DNA of 64,000 bases from Aquibacillus koreensis (GCF_025154055.1 NZ_JAOALK010000056.1:62001-126000); one strand, 5' to 3'. Numbered from the stretch's first letter, positions 27,312 through 36,399 are shown. Program-made: numbers and translations. Notes: generated by a model not told the origin, from the sequence alone.

Positions 27312-27917
27312 CTACTCTACCCCCTCTTTTTCTTCTTTGTTTGGTAACACAAGAACTTGCCCTACTTCTAATTCTTCATTGATTAGTCTGTTCTTTTCTA
27401 TAATGATCGACTTACTCTCCTTATTACCGTAAAATTCGATTGATATAGACTCCAACGTATCTCCAACTTTGACTTCATACGCTTCAGCATCTTCTGGTTC
27501 CAATGGAGTCGTTGATATTAATTGTTGTTTCCCGCTTTCTTCTTGTAAATCTTTTTGTTCCGCATTTTTTCCAGATATAATTGTCACCAATTCACCAGCA
27601 CTGTTTGAATTGTTTTTCGGATGGATCACATTAGTAGTTAAAAATTCCTTCCCCCAAAAATTAAAAGTTAACATTAGTCCAACGATTAGAATAAATAAAA
27701 CTACCAGAAGTCTTACTAAAGGAAAACTTAACTTCCACTTGGTTTTTGTTTTTTTATTTGCATGTACCTGACTTCTTGGAGGGAGATTTAGGACATTTAA
27801 ATCTTCACGATTGGTATTTAATCCCTCTTGCTCTATTTTGAGATGGTCTGCGTTGTTAATCTCATCCATCTTATGACGTAATTCAGATGCCTGGTCTCTA
27901 AATCTATTGTCTACCAA
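27312..27917 (-). CDS. ypbE: LysM-domain membrane protein YpbE
   Basis: A 201-residue protein with an acidic cytoplasmic N-terminus (1-60) and one membrane helix (about 68-88). A low-complexity outer linker follows, then a C-terminal LysM domain (about 145-193: YEVKVGDTLESISIEFYG). The domain order means it faces the wall and probably binds peptidoglycan. It starts with TTG preceded by GGGGAG. It lies after recQ on the minus strand and converges with cotJC. Matches B. subtilis ypbE by position; function unknown. Confidence 0.82.
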   Translation of the reverse strand: MVDNRFRDQASELRHKMDEINNADHLKIEQEGLNTNREDLNVLNLPPRSQVHANKKTKTKWKLSFPLVRLLVVLFILIVGLMLTFNFWGKEFLTTNVIHPKNNSNSAGELVTIISGKNAEQKDLQEESGKQQLISTTPLEPEDAEAYEVKVGDTLESISIEFYGNKESKSIIIEKNRLINEELEVGQVLVLPNKEEKEGVE

Positions 27918-28081
27918 CTTGTTTCTCCCCTTTATGTGTATATCGTATTAATGCTACCAAACAGTAATCGTTCAACCATTCTGATACGAACGGAACACAA
28001 ATAAACGAAGCAATAAAGATTGGGTAAGTAATAGAAGTTGAGAAGGTTACACTCGCACTTTAAGTCGTTTGTTTCACTAGT

Positions 28082-29629
28082 TCAGCTTGTCTGTTTCTCA
28101 TGATGCTCACCTTGGAAAAATAAAGACTGTAACATATCTTCCCAATTATCAGATGTTATTCTTTTGTTCGTTATCGTTGGATTCCATTCTTCAAAAGAAA
28201 ATCCGCAGTGATCACAGCATTGAAATTTTGCTGGTCGCACTTGCTCTTGAAACGGAAGAAACAACCTTTCTCTTCTGCAACCTTTATCATGTATCCAGTT
28301 AATTAAGTCAGTTAATTTAGCTAGTTTCAATTTTTTGCGCTTATCCACTAACAGATGAATATCATTGACAATTGCTTTACGATCACTAGAAGAAATCTGG
28401 ACCAGACGATCTTCTTTTATCATACCATGAACCTCAAGTTGATACTTTAAAAATCTCCATTGTGTTTCATTGAATTGAAACTGCGTGGAGACGAGGGATT
28501 CATCTATGGTTAGTTCTTTTGACTCAACAAGATGCCTAAGGTAGTCCATAAGCATTGTTATTTGACCATGGGTAGGCAACTCTGTCTCAATCAATTGCTT
28601 TGGAAGCAATTGATCATTTTCATTTGAAAGTAAAAGGTTCACACTTGCTTCCCCATCTCTTCCCGCTCTACCAACCTCTTGAATAAACGATTCCACTTGT
28701 GTAGGCAAATGATAATGGACAACTAGTCGCACATTCTTTTTATTAATCCCCATCCCAAAAGCACTTGTACAACAAATAACATCCAACTGGTCATTCATAA
28801 ACTGCTGTTGAATTAGGATGCGATCGGTTTGCTCCATCCCACCATGATAGAAAGCAATTCGAAGGTTAGGTACATGGGTACGCAAAATTTCTGCAGCCTG
28901 TTCTGTCCATTTTCTACTTGAGAAATAGATCATCGTTGGAACTTGGTATGAATGTAGTAATGCAGCTATATAATCGAGTTTGTATTTATCACTTTCGACA
29001 GTCTTCACAACAAAAGCTATGTTATCCCTATCCATTGGATGGATATGTTTAACCATCTGTTCACAATTTAGTTGCTTAATGATATCTTTTTGCACATCAG
29101 GTGTTGCTGTTGCACTTAAAGCTAAAACAGGTGGATTACCTATATCTTGAATAACAGTATCTAGCTTTAAATAATCTGGTCTAAACTCATGCCCCCATTG
29201 TGATATACAATGCGCTTCATCAACCACAAATAATGAAATAGATTGTTTACGTAAACGTTGCAAAAAGTAAGGGTTTTGAAGCATTTCCGGTGAAACATAT
29301 ACTAGTTTATATTGATCTAGGTTATGATACACTTGTTGTTTTTCTGTATAATCTAAAAAACTATTCAGTGCAACTGCCTCCCGAAATCCTTCTGCTTTTA
29401 GTTGCTTCACTTGGTCAATCATTAATGAAATCAACGGTGAGACTACAACTACTAGACCGTTAAGGACTCTTGCGGGTAATTGGTAGCATAAAGATTTACC
29501 AGAGCCTGTTGGTAGGATTCCTAAACAACTTTTCCCTTCCAATACATCTGTAATAATTTCCTTTTGGCCTGTCCTAAATTCGTTGTGTCCCGTATATTTT
29601 TCTAAGTAATATTCAAGTGTTTTGTTCAC
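28082..29629 (-). CDS. recS: RecQ-family DNA helicase (RecS)
   Basis: ATP-dependent 3'-5' DNA helicase. The 515-residue protein has Walker A PTGSGKSLCYQLP (about 37-50), the DEAH box VVDEAHCISQWGHEFRPDYL, motif III ALSATATP, and motif VI QEVGRAGRDG. A short C-terminal zinc-binding segment has CRRERL and CCDHC. It lacks the HRDC domain of full-length RecQ, so it corresponds to the shorter RecS/YpbC form found at this position in B. subtilis. It starts with GTG two bases after the ypbB stop, with GGAG inside ypbB. Confidence 0.92.
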   Translation of the reverse strand: MNKTLEYYLEKYTGHNEFRTGQKEIITDVLEGKSCLGILPTGSGKSLCYQLPARVLNGLVVVVSPLISLMIDQVKQLKAEGFREAVALNSFLDYTEKQQVYHNLDQYKLVYVSPEMLQNPYFLQRLRKQSISLFVVDEAHCISQWGHEFRPDYLKLDTVIQDIGNPPVLALSATATPDVQKDIIKQLNCEQMVKHIHPMDRDNIAFVVKTVESDKYKLDYIAALLHSYQVPTMIYFSSRKWTEQAAEILRTHVPNLRIAFYHGGMEQTDRILIQQQFMNDQLDVICCTSAFGMGINKKNVRLVVHYHLPTQVESFIQEVGRAGRDGEASVNLLLSNENDQLLPKQLIETELPTHGQITMLMDYLRHLVESKELTIDESLVSTQFQFNETQWRFLKYQLEVHGMIKEDRLVQISSSDRKAIVNDIHLLVDKRKKLKLAKLTDLINWIHDKGCRRERLFLPFQEQVRPAKFQCCDHCGFSFEEWNPTITNKRITSDNWEDMLQSLFFQGEHHEKQTS

Positions 29630-29630
29630 A

Positions 29631-30689
29631 CTACATACTCCCTTTGTCTTCTAGGCGATGTTTTGCTAAAACGAGTCTAATCTGAAAATAGCTAAATTTA
29701 TCGTTTAATTTTGTTTTTATTAATTTTAAACGATTCGTTTGAAGCAATTCGATTGCTTTTAACATCTCTTTTTGTTCTGCTTCCCCTACAAAATTACCAA
29801 TAGTAAAATAAGGATCCATGTATGCTATTTCTACTATATGATCTTCAATTGTATTTAGCTTTAGCCTTCTACTTCTTGCAATAGCATCTATTGTGAATCC
29901 ATTCTGCAACATATTATATGTTACTGTAGCTGAGTTTGTAACAAAGGTCTGATCCATGATGCCCTCTAACGCTAGTGTTAAATAAGGATACTTGTCCTTT
30001 TCATGGATCGATTCCGTTAATATTTTATGATAAATGTAGACTAACCACACCTCTATATCTAATATATTCATTTTATACTTATTAGCTAATTGCAACTTAC
30101 TAAGACCAATCTTTTCGTATCCAGTAAGCCTTTCTACAAATAAACTAGCTTGTTGATCTGTGAGCTTACTCAAAAATGCATGTAAATCATGATAGATACC
30201 TGTGACTAATTGATCTAACTCATGCCGATACTTTCTGTAAAGCTGTTTCACCCAAAGTTGCGCTTGTTTATCATCGGTTAAAGCAATGAATCCTGTACTT
30301 TCCGCCTTCTTATTCGTTATTGTTTGAATTAAAAGAAGTAGTCTAAGTGAAAATAATTCTGCGAATTTTTCATATTCCATCCCTTTAAATTCTTCAAGAA
30401 TATTGCTCTGATTATTCGTAATTAAGTAGTCTTCTCCCTTTTTGGTAGGGAAACCAACACCATCATTGTCAATAGAAATCAACCCATTTTTGACCATTCT
30501 TTCCATACATTTATTAAATTCTTTTCTTTGCAATGATTTTATTAAACCAAAATAACCCGTTAGTTGATACATATGTGCGTCTTGCAAGGTTTGGGATGAC
30601 CTTTTACCAGTTAATAAATGATAGATTGCTGAAATCGTTCGTTCTTTTCTCAGCTTCATTAAACAATCAAGTATAATTAGTGAAAACAC
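29631..30689 (-). CDS. ypbB: YpbB-like helix-turn-helix protein
   Basis: A 352-residue soluble protein whose C-terminal part (about 260-345) resembles the helix-turn-helix seen at the end of RecQ-like helicases (RRLKLNTIEDHIVEIA). The remainder is helical with no motif recognised. It starts with GTG at 30689, preceded by GAGGGG at 7 nt. It ends one base before recS, and this pairing is conserved in Bacillus, suggesting the two work together in DNA repair; that is inference. Confidence 0.82.
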   Translation of the reverse strand: MFSLIILDCLMKLRKERTISAIYHLLTGKRSSQTLQDAHMYQLTGYFGLIKSLQRKEFNKCMERMVKNGLISIDNDGVGFPTKKGEDYLITNNQSNILEEFKGMEYEKFAELFSLRLLLLIQTITNKKAESTGFIALTDDKQAQLWVKQLYRKYRHELDQLVTGIYHDLHAFLSKLTDQQASLFVERLTGYEKIGLSKLQLANKYKMNILDIEVWLVYIYHKILTESIHEKDKYPYLTLALEGIMDQTFVTNSATVTYNMLQNGFTIDAIARSRRLKLNTIEDHIVEIAYMDPYFTIGNFVGEAEQKEMLKAIELLQTNRLKLIKTKLNDKFSYFQIRLVLAKHRLEDKGSM

Positions 30690-30808
30690 GATCTATCCCC
30701 TCTTCCAATTTGTGTCGTAACTTATCTTTCCAGACTTTACAATTGAAAAGTTAAATCCCCAACCTTAAAATAGGTATGTATCATTTATTTATTGAAACAA
30801 TATTTTAA

Positions 30809-31078
<270 letters not shown>

Positions 31079-31096
31079 TAACAAATGGTGTTCGCA

Positions 31097-31564
31097 TTAA
31101 CTAGAATTTCTAAGTACGCTCGTTATTTCTTTTAGCTTTAATTCTGCTTCTTCTTTATCCAGGCAGCTATACATGCGGTTTTTTTGTTCATCAATAATGC
31201 GAAAATGTTGACTGATTACATTTTGTTGCAATGTATAGCCAGCCTCTTCTTCTATTTTCTTCCACCATATTTTTCCACCCATTGTCCTGTCTTTCGGCTC
31301 TTCAACAAAGTCATGTGCAATCGTTTCGATCACTTCTAACACATCGCCACCTAACAGATGAATGACTACATCACTATTTCTAAAAAGAGCACAGACAGTA
31401 ACAACAGTCGACCAATTTGCAGCTGCACGTCCCTTTTCAATTTGCACTAGTGTCTTTTTGGAAATCCCTAACACAGTCGCCATTCGATCTTGTGTATATC
31501 CTCTTTCAACTCGAATTAATTTTAGCTTCGAGGAAATCGTATCTATTACATTTTGTTTATTCAT
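31097..31564 (-). CDS. XRE-type helix-turn-helix regulator
   Basis: A 155-residue protein with an N-terminal Cro/CI-type HTH (about residues 7-60: MATVLGISKKTLVQIEKGRA). A C-terminal part of about 95 residues, with GGKIWWKKIEEEAGY, matches nothing I recognise. The ATG at 31564 has GGGGA 9 nt upstream. It lies alone between fer, with which it converges across a 19-bp gap, and rsiX, a place where B. subtilis has other genes. Target and ligand unknown. Confidence 0.7.
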   Translation of the reverse strand: MNKQNVIDTISSKLKLIRVERGYTQDRMATVLGISKKTLVQIEKGRAAANWSTVVTVCALFRNSDVVIHLLGGDVLEVIETIAHDFVEEPKDRTMGGKIWWKKIEEEAGYTLQQNVISQHFRIIDEQKNRMYSCLDKEEAELKLKEITSVLRNSS

Positions 31565-31703
31565 AGTGACCATTCCCCATTTAGTTTTAACATTCACTTG
31601 CAAATAGTACATAAGATATCTCATTTATTTTAACATGATCAGTTCATTTATTCCCACTATCAATGTCATTTTCTTTTTCTCACAAAGTAGTGGAGATAAA
31701 ACA

Positions 31704-31730
31704 ACCTCCACCTTATAGCTAGGTGGAGGT
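31704..31730 (-). terminator. sigX-rsiX terminator
   Basis: Perfect 10-bp stem ACCTCCACCT/AGGTGGAGGT with a 7-nt loop, then TTGTTTTATC on the minus strand. It lies 15 bp after the rsiX stop. Confidence 0.85.
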
Positions 31731-31745
31731 ACATTATTATACTTG

Positions 31746-32996
31746 TTAGTTATTCAATTCGATTGGATTCACTCCAACTGGAATTGGAATTGGGTTGTCA
31801 AATAGATACGGTCCGGCAGTCAGTATAGGTAATTGAAACTGAACTTCAACAAAACCAAAACTTTTAGCAGTCATTAATATAGCCTCTACCATATTAATCG
31901 TTTGTTGGGGATCACCAAATATTTCCGACTCATCCATCGTTACAATTACAGTATTATCATTTTCTTCAACCGTAAAGGATATATCTGTTGGAACCGTTGC
32001 TTTTAGATTAAATTCCGGCTCACTTGTTTGCATTTCTATCATCGCTTCCTCCAACGAAGCAAAATCTCCTTGAATTGGTACAAGTAGTTCAGATAGCTTT
32101 TCTGAACTCTGGTAAAGCTTATACCCATTATTGGCAAAGTCGTTCAATTGAATTTGATCATCATTTGGAACGATCGGTCCAAATAATGATTCGGAATTAT
32201 CTGTAGATCCAATCGAGACAGCGTCAATTTCGAAAGGTTGGAACATGATTGAAAGAGCATTAACAAATATATTCGGATATGATGATCCATCCGGAAATTT
32301 AAAATCCTCCGACACATGCATTGTAACTTGGTTTTCCGATTCATCAATATCAAAGGTAAGGCCCTCTGGTATGATGGACTTTACTCCTAACTCACTTAGA
32401 TCAATAAAGCTCTCTAATTCGTTATAATATTCATTAACGTCCCTGTTTCCATCTCCATCTATTAACGTAATCGGAATTACGTTTTGAATATTTGTTTCGG
32501 TCACTGCTAATTGTACCATTGTAGTATTAGGACGAGTAGCAGTAACAATGTGACTATTTGGTGCAACATCAGCCATGGATATTTCACCTTCTGCAGATTC
32601 TTCTATTGCATCCATTTCTGGTTCGCTTTCTTCACCAAAACTATTTATTTTATTTTCCGCTGTATCCCCGTCTGTACCTTCTCTATCCTCTTCCGTACTT
32701 TCTCTATCTTCGTCACTCGCCATATCATAACCTGAAGATTCTTCTAGAGACTCATAATTTCCATTGAAATTAATTGGTGAATTTTGGAATATCAACACAA
32801 ATAAGGTAATAACACCTATAGTTCCTAAGGAAGGGAACACCCATGAAAATCTACGTCTTTTAATGGAAGGTCTTTCTTTTTGTTCAACTCTTGAGGAGAT
32901 CTTTGCATACAATTCATCTTTACTTTGTTCATCCTCAATCCTCGGCATACTATTTAGTAAAGTCTTAAGCTTTTCCTCTTCTTTGTTGTGACTCAA
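31746..32996 (-). CDS. rsiX: Anti-sigma-X factor RsiX
   Basis: Membrane-bound inhibitor of sigma-X. The 416-residue protein has a cytoplasmic N-terminus of about 48 residues (sigma-binding region) and one membrane helix (about 50-70). A large extracytoplasmic part opens with a very acidic, Glu/Asp/Ser-rich stretch (about 75-130) and then a folded domain. It starts with TTG, preceded by AGGGG, inside the last codons of sigX (32-bp overlap), so the two are translationally coupled. The recognised synteny sigX-rsiX beside resE supports the name. Confidence 0.87.
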   Translation of the reverse strand: MSHNKEEEKLKTLLNSMPRIEDEQSKDELYAKISSRVEQKERPSIKRRRFSWVFPSLGTIGVITLFVLIFQNSPINFNGNYESLEESSGYDMASDEDRESTEEDREGTDGDTAENKINSFGEESEPEMDAIEESAEGEISMADVAPNSHIVTATRPNTTMVQLAVTETNIQNVIPITLIDGDGNRDVNEYYNELESFIDLSELGVKSIIPEGLTFDIDESENQVTMHVSEDFKFPDGSSYPNIFVNALSIMFQPFEIDAVSIGSTDNSESLFGPIVPNDDQIQLNDFANNGYKLYQSSEKLSELLVPIQGDFASLEEAMIEMQTSEPEFNLKATVPTDISFTVEENDNTVIVTMDESEIFGDPQQTINMVEAILMTAKSFGFVEVQFQLPILTAGPYLFDNPIPIPVGVNPIELNN

Positions 32997-33534
32997 CCTC
33001 AGTCCCCTCCCCTCTTCCTGTTGTTCCTGTGTCTAATAAATCTTTTAAGGTTTTAATCGCCCTATGTTGTGTTGTCTTCACTTTACTAATACTCCAACCA
33101 AGTGTATCGGCTGTCTCTTCAATGGAAAATGATTGAATGTATCTTAGTATGATGACGCTTTTCTGATCCATGGTACATTTATCCAAACAACGATATACTT
33201 GTTGCATTTCATCATTTAAAACGGCAACTTCTTCAGGCAAGTCATGCTCATCTTTAATTAAAAACCCTTTTTCACTCCAATCAAACAAATCAATAATTCG
33301 ATTTCGCTTACGTTTTTGTTTGCGAAAGAAATCAATCGTTACATGCCTAGCTATGGAAAACAACCAGGTTTTCTCACTGCTCTCTCCTTTAAAAGTATCA
33401 TAAGATTTTAATACTTTTATATATACCTCTTGGATTATATCTTCTGTCTGTTGTTTATCTTTGACCATATAAAAAATGAATTGGAATAAATCTTTATGGT
33501 ATTGGTCATAAATGTCCTCGAAAGCGGTCTTCAT
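32965..33534 (-). CDS. sigX: ECF RNA polymerase sigma factor SigX
   Basis: A 189-residue sigma-70 family factor of the ECF class. Region 2 lies at about 10-80 (YHKDLFQFIFYMVKDKQQTE, then DIIQEVYIKVLKSY). Region 4 lies at about 115-165 (DQKSVIILRYIQSFSIEETA, helix-turn-helix WSISKVKTTQHRA). In B. subtilis sigma-X controls cell-envelope modification and resistance to cationic peptides. A well-matched ECF promoter (33562-33588) sits directly upstream, implying autoregulation. The C-terminal tail is overlapped by rsiX. Confidence 0.92.
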   Translation of the reverse strand: MKTAFEDIYDQYHKDLFQFIFYMVKDKQQTEDIIQEVYIKVLKSYDTFKGESSEKTWLFSIARHVTIDFFRKQKRKRNRIIDLFDWSEKGFLIKDEHDLPEEVAVLNDEMQQVYRCLDKCTMDQKSVIILRYIQSFSIEETADTLGWSISKVKTTQHRAIKTLKDLLDTGTTGRGEGTEVESQQRRGKA

Positions 33535-33561
33535 TCCCTAGACCCCCCGTTCATATGATTT

Positions 33562-33588
33562 GTCGTTTATATGTATAGAAAAGTTTCA
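33562..33588 (-). promoter_or_regulatory. Autoregulatory ECF (sigma-X-type) promoter
   Basis: Minus-strand TGAAAC, a 17-bp spacer and CGAC, 28 bp upstream of the sigX start. The boxes match the sigma-X/sigma-W class, and autoregulation is known for sigX. Confidence 0.7.
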
Positions 33589-33706
33589 CTATTGCTATTA
33601 TAAATTATTCATTCGAACAAAAATAGAACAAATAAAGATTTTTAATGATAGAATACATTTGTTATTGCATAGAATGCATATACTGCGACATTATTACAAA
33701 GAGATA

Positions 33707-34075
33707 GTTTAGGAATGCAATTCAAGCGGCTGTGAGGGCCCTTATTTACCTTTTTGGTGATATTTTTTCATTTGAGCGGCTATACAGTAAGCTATTTTAG
33801 CAAAATGCCAACGAAATCATTGAAATCAGGGCGAATAAGGGCTCTGGTAGCCGTTAAAATAATAAAGTCTGGGCTTTTAAGCAAAATAACGGATCTCATA
33901 ACCGCTAAGATCACTTCGATTTCTGAGCGGCTATGAGATCCGTTATTTTAGCTAAACGCCTACGATTTCAATGAAATTAAGGTAAATAATGAATTTATGT
34001 AGCTGTTAAAATCATAAAGCCTAAGAATTTAGGTGAATAAGGGATTTCTTAGCTGCCAAAATCAATAGCGACATA
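33707..34075. repeat. Hairpin-repeat array, copy B
   Basis: Second, longer copy of the family at 125-385, starting with TTTAGGAATGCAATT and ending in AAAATCAATAGCGAC. It has a full palindromic pair: ATAACGGATCTCATAACCGC (33888-33907) against GCGGCTATGAGATCCGTTAT (33928-33947). Several further units contain TTTCAATGAAAT. Non-coding. The surrounding 33589-34318 stretch holds only this repeat and the AT-rich leader of the GNAT gene. Confidence 0.75.
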
Positions 34076-34318
34076 GTTACTGCACATTATGGATCAAGTC
34101 CGCACCTCCAAATAGCATAGTGTCAATAGCCGTTGTCAATGTGCTTTTTCCTATATGAATTTGCATGTTAATTTTGATGCTGATTTTTAAAAAACAAGAG
34201 GATATTTGTTATTTCTGTTAAAATAAATATAGAGTTTGTGAAAGAACGTGCTTAAGCATCCCATTAGTGAAAAAAGAAAAAGTGAAAATATAGGGATGAC
34301 AACGAGGGGGAGAAAGGT

Positions 34319-34873
34319 TTGCTTACATACAAAATTGATGAAGAAGTTTCTTTAAGGTTATTTAATGAAGATGATACAGTAGAATTTTACAATTTAACAA
34401 TTGATTCAAAACCATATTTAAAAGAGTGGTTGGGTTGGCTTGATTATATAGAGAGTGTTGAAGATTCTGCTAATAACATAAAGGCTAGAGTTAAGGGAAT
34501 TGTAGAAAATGGTGGATACCCAAAGTCATTTGCTATCATTTATAGAGGTGAAATTGCTGGTACAATTGGGTTTAATGACTTAAATAAAGCTAACCGAATT
34601 GGTGTTATTGGTTATTGGTTGGGTGAAAAATTCCAAGGAAAAGGTATAATGTCAAAGGCATTTAAAGCAGTAATAGATTATGGTTTTAAGGAACTTGAGT
34701 TAAATCGAATTGAGGTTAATGTCGCAGTTGAAAACAAAAAAAGTAGGGCACTACCTGAACGATTCGGATTCACAAAAGAAGGTGAAATAAGACAAGCAGA
34801 ATGGCTATATGACCATTATGTTGACCACGTTATTTATGGACTGTTATCTGAAGAATGGAATAGGAAGCATTAG
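34319..34873 (+). CDS. GNAT acetyltransferase, RimJ/RimL type
   Basis: A 184-residue acetyl-CoA-dependent N-acetyltransferase. The acetyl-CoA binding segment is GYWLGEKFQGKGIMSKA. The conserved C-terminal RIEVNVAVENKKSRALPERF, with FTKEGEIRQAEWL, is typical of ribosomal-protein serine/alanine acetyltransferases such as B. subtilis YdaF. It starts with TTG preceded by GGGGGAG. It is a lone plus-strand gene beside a repeat array, with a terminator downstream. It may have been acquired locally, and its substrate cannot be told. Confidence 0.8.
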   Translation: MLTYKIDEEVSLRLFNEDDTVEFYNLTIDSKPYLKEWLGWLDYIESVEDSANNIKARVKGIVENGGYPKSFAIIYRGEIAGTIGFNDLNKANRIGVIGYWLGEKFQGKGIMSKAFKAVIDYGFKELELNRIEVNVAVENKKSRALPERFGFTKEGEIRQAEWLYDHYVDHVIYGLLSEEWNRKH

Positions 34874-34908
34874 TTCGATGTTAAACTATTGGAGAGCTAG
34901 TTCAACAA

Positions 34909-34947
34909 GAAAAAACGCTTGGTTAAAAATACCCAAGCGTTTTTTCT
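34909..34947. terminator. Terminator after the GNAT gene
   Basis: Stem GAAAAAACGCTTGG/CCAAGCGTTTTTTC with a loop of about 10 nt. It is A-rich before and T-rich after, so it works on the plus strand and possibly on both. Confidence 0.85.
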
Positions 34948-35046
34948 TACTATTTGTACTGCTATTTTCAGTGCTAAACATCGTGCGTTTAGTTCATCTA
35001 TTTAGCCTGGTATTTAAGATTTTCTCCTCGCTATCGGAACTACTTA

Positions 35047-35565
35047 CTATTGTGTTGGTATTTTTGTGTGAACATATCGCTTATTATACCTTTTGAATAT
35101 CACAGACAACGCTGGATATAAAATCACCATAAACAAGCCATTCCCTACTGCATGATACGTGTCAAAAGGTAATCCTGCCAAGTAATAGGCAAAATATTTA
35201 CCTGTTATTATGTAATTGGACAAGGAAACAATGAGCCCATAGAAATATCCGCTAAAAACAGCAAAGCCTACTAGTACGTATAACGGACGTTTTATCTTCC
35301 ATAAGCCAATTAAACCGCTCCCTAAACCGATCAATGCCCAGGCAACAATTTGCCAAATAGTCCAGATGCCCATACCTAAAAAAAGATTAGATAAATATGT
35401 TGTCAATACTGCTAAGATCATTGCTGCTACTGGTCCTAAAAAGAAACCGCAAATGATAATAAGTGTCGTGACGGGTTGAACATTAGGTATATGTTGAAAG
35501 GCAAATCTCCCCACAACTGCCAGCGCAGCTAAAACAGCTATTAACGTTAATTTATACGTGTTCAC
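35047..35565 (-). CDS. ECF-transporter S component, probably for cobalamin
   Basis: A 172-residue membrane protein with five to six helices. It has the S-component hallmarks LAALAVVGRFAFQHIPNVQP and GFFLGPVAAMILAVLTTYLSNL. The EcfA, EcfA' and EcfT modules are not in the window; group II S components share one housekeeping module. It lies 6 bp behind a DUF4430 lipoprotein whose transcript starts with a cobalamin riboswitch, so a corrinoid substrate is the best inference. A cobalt or precursor substrate cannot be excluded. Confidence 0.8.
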   Translation of the reverse strand: MNTYKLTLIAVLAALAVVGRFAFQHIPNVQPVTTLIIICGFFLGPVAAMILAVLTTYLSNLFLGMGIWTIWQIVAWALIGLGSGLIGLWKIKRPLYVLVGFAVFSGYFYGLIVSLSNYIITGKYFAYYLAGLPFDTYHAVGNGLFMVILYPALSVIFKRYNKRYVHTKIPTQ

Positions 35566-35570
35566 TTAAC

Positions 35571-35960
35571 TCATTCCATACCATGTAGGTCAAAAACAAC
35601 TTTGTCATCTGGATTTAATTCATAATCATTCGCACCTACAGTAGCTTCTTCACCATTGACATCGTACATCCAATACTTACCATTTTCATCATCTTGAGCT
35701 ATTCCTTCTATGGAAGTGATGAATCCTTGATCACTTTTTTCCACTTCAAAATTTTCTTCAAGTACATCCATTAGAATAGCACCTTCTTCAATAACAATCT
35801 CTTCTTCAGCAATAACTTCTGCTCCATTATCCTGTGAAATAGTTATCGAGACCGCACTATCACTCTCTGTTTCTGGATTAGCGTTATCTTCCTCTGCACA
35901 TCCCATTAAAATACCAAGCATTAAAAATAAAGATAACAAACTTGCATAAAACTTTTTCAT
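35571..35960 (-). CDS. DUF4430 (transcobalamin-like) lipoprotein
   Basis: A 129-residue lipoprotein. The signal peptide ends in LMGC with the lipid cysteine at position 21. A Glu/Asp-rich spacer follows, then one DUF4430 domain (about 40-128) with the typical GKYWMYDVNGEEATVGAN and the end DKVVFDLHG. DUF4430 resembles the C-terminal domain of transcobalamin and intrinsic factor. GGAGGG precedes the ATG at 35960. Being under a cobalamin riboswitch, it probably binds corrinoids at the cell surface and hands them to the membrane protein encoded next. Confidence 0.85.
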   Translation of the reverse strand: MKKFYASLLSLFLMLGILMGCAEEDNANPETESDSAVSITISQDNGAEVIAEEEIVIEEGAILMDVLEENFEVEKSDQGFITSIEGIAQDDENGKYWMYDVNGEEATVGANDYELNPDDKVVFDLHGME

Positions 35961-36021
35961 AGCTAGAACCCTCCATTTTGTAATAATTAGGTTCATGAAC
36001 GAATAAATAATCATTGTAACT

Positions 36022-36049
36022 AAAAAAACTTACCCTAAACGGATAAGTT
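36022..36049 (-). terminator. Riboswitch-controlled terminator
   Basis: Nine-bp stem AACTTATCC/GGGTAAGTT with loop GTTTA, then seven T on the minus strand. It lies between the cobalamin aptamer and the DUF4430 gene, the position expected for transcriptional control. Confidence 0.8.
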
Positions 36050-36104
36050 TTAAGACAGTTTGGTTAAAAACGCACACAAATAGACATATTGCGTTAAATC
36101 TAAC

Positions 36105-36292
36105 ACTGACCACCTCAAACGCTCAATCCCCGAAGCTTTGAAACATATAAATTTTGGCAGGTCTACTGACTTGTGCCTCAACCTACTCAGAGCCCTTCCC
36201 ATATAATAGTTATACAGTGGATTTACTCTTTTCGTACGCACTTACAGTTGCGAGGACAGCTCTGGACTTTCACCAGATTCCCTTTTTTATAA
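36105..36292 (-). ncRNA. Cobalamin riboswitch
   Basis: On the minus strand the 5' part reads GGGAATCTGGTGAAAGTCC, then CTCGCAACTGTAAGTGCG. After about 50 nt comes AAGTCAGTAGACCTGCC (36155-36171 region). These are the conserved paired and loop elements of the AdoCbl aptamer. A terminator at 36022-36049 forms the expression platform. A possible extended -10 (TGATAAAAT, 36334-36342) lies about 45 bp upstream. It should switch off the downstream pair when cobalamin is plentiful. Confidence 0.9.
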
Positions 36293-36399
36293 CAAATTTC
36301 ACCAAAATTCGCACTATTCAATTGCTAATTGTAATTTTATCACAGAACTTTTCAAAATAGAAGCATTGTTTCATAAGAAACAAGAACATTCAACACCAT

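Noticed and set aside
33754-33936. Plus-strand frame in the hairpin-repeat array
   Set aside because: It is contained in the non-coding repeat with no start signal.
36050-36241. A 63-codon minus-strand frame ahead of the DUF4430 gene
   Set aside because: It overlaps the cobalamin aptamer and expression platform, so its conservation is explained by RNA structure.
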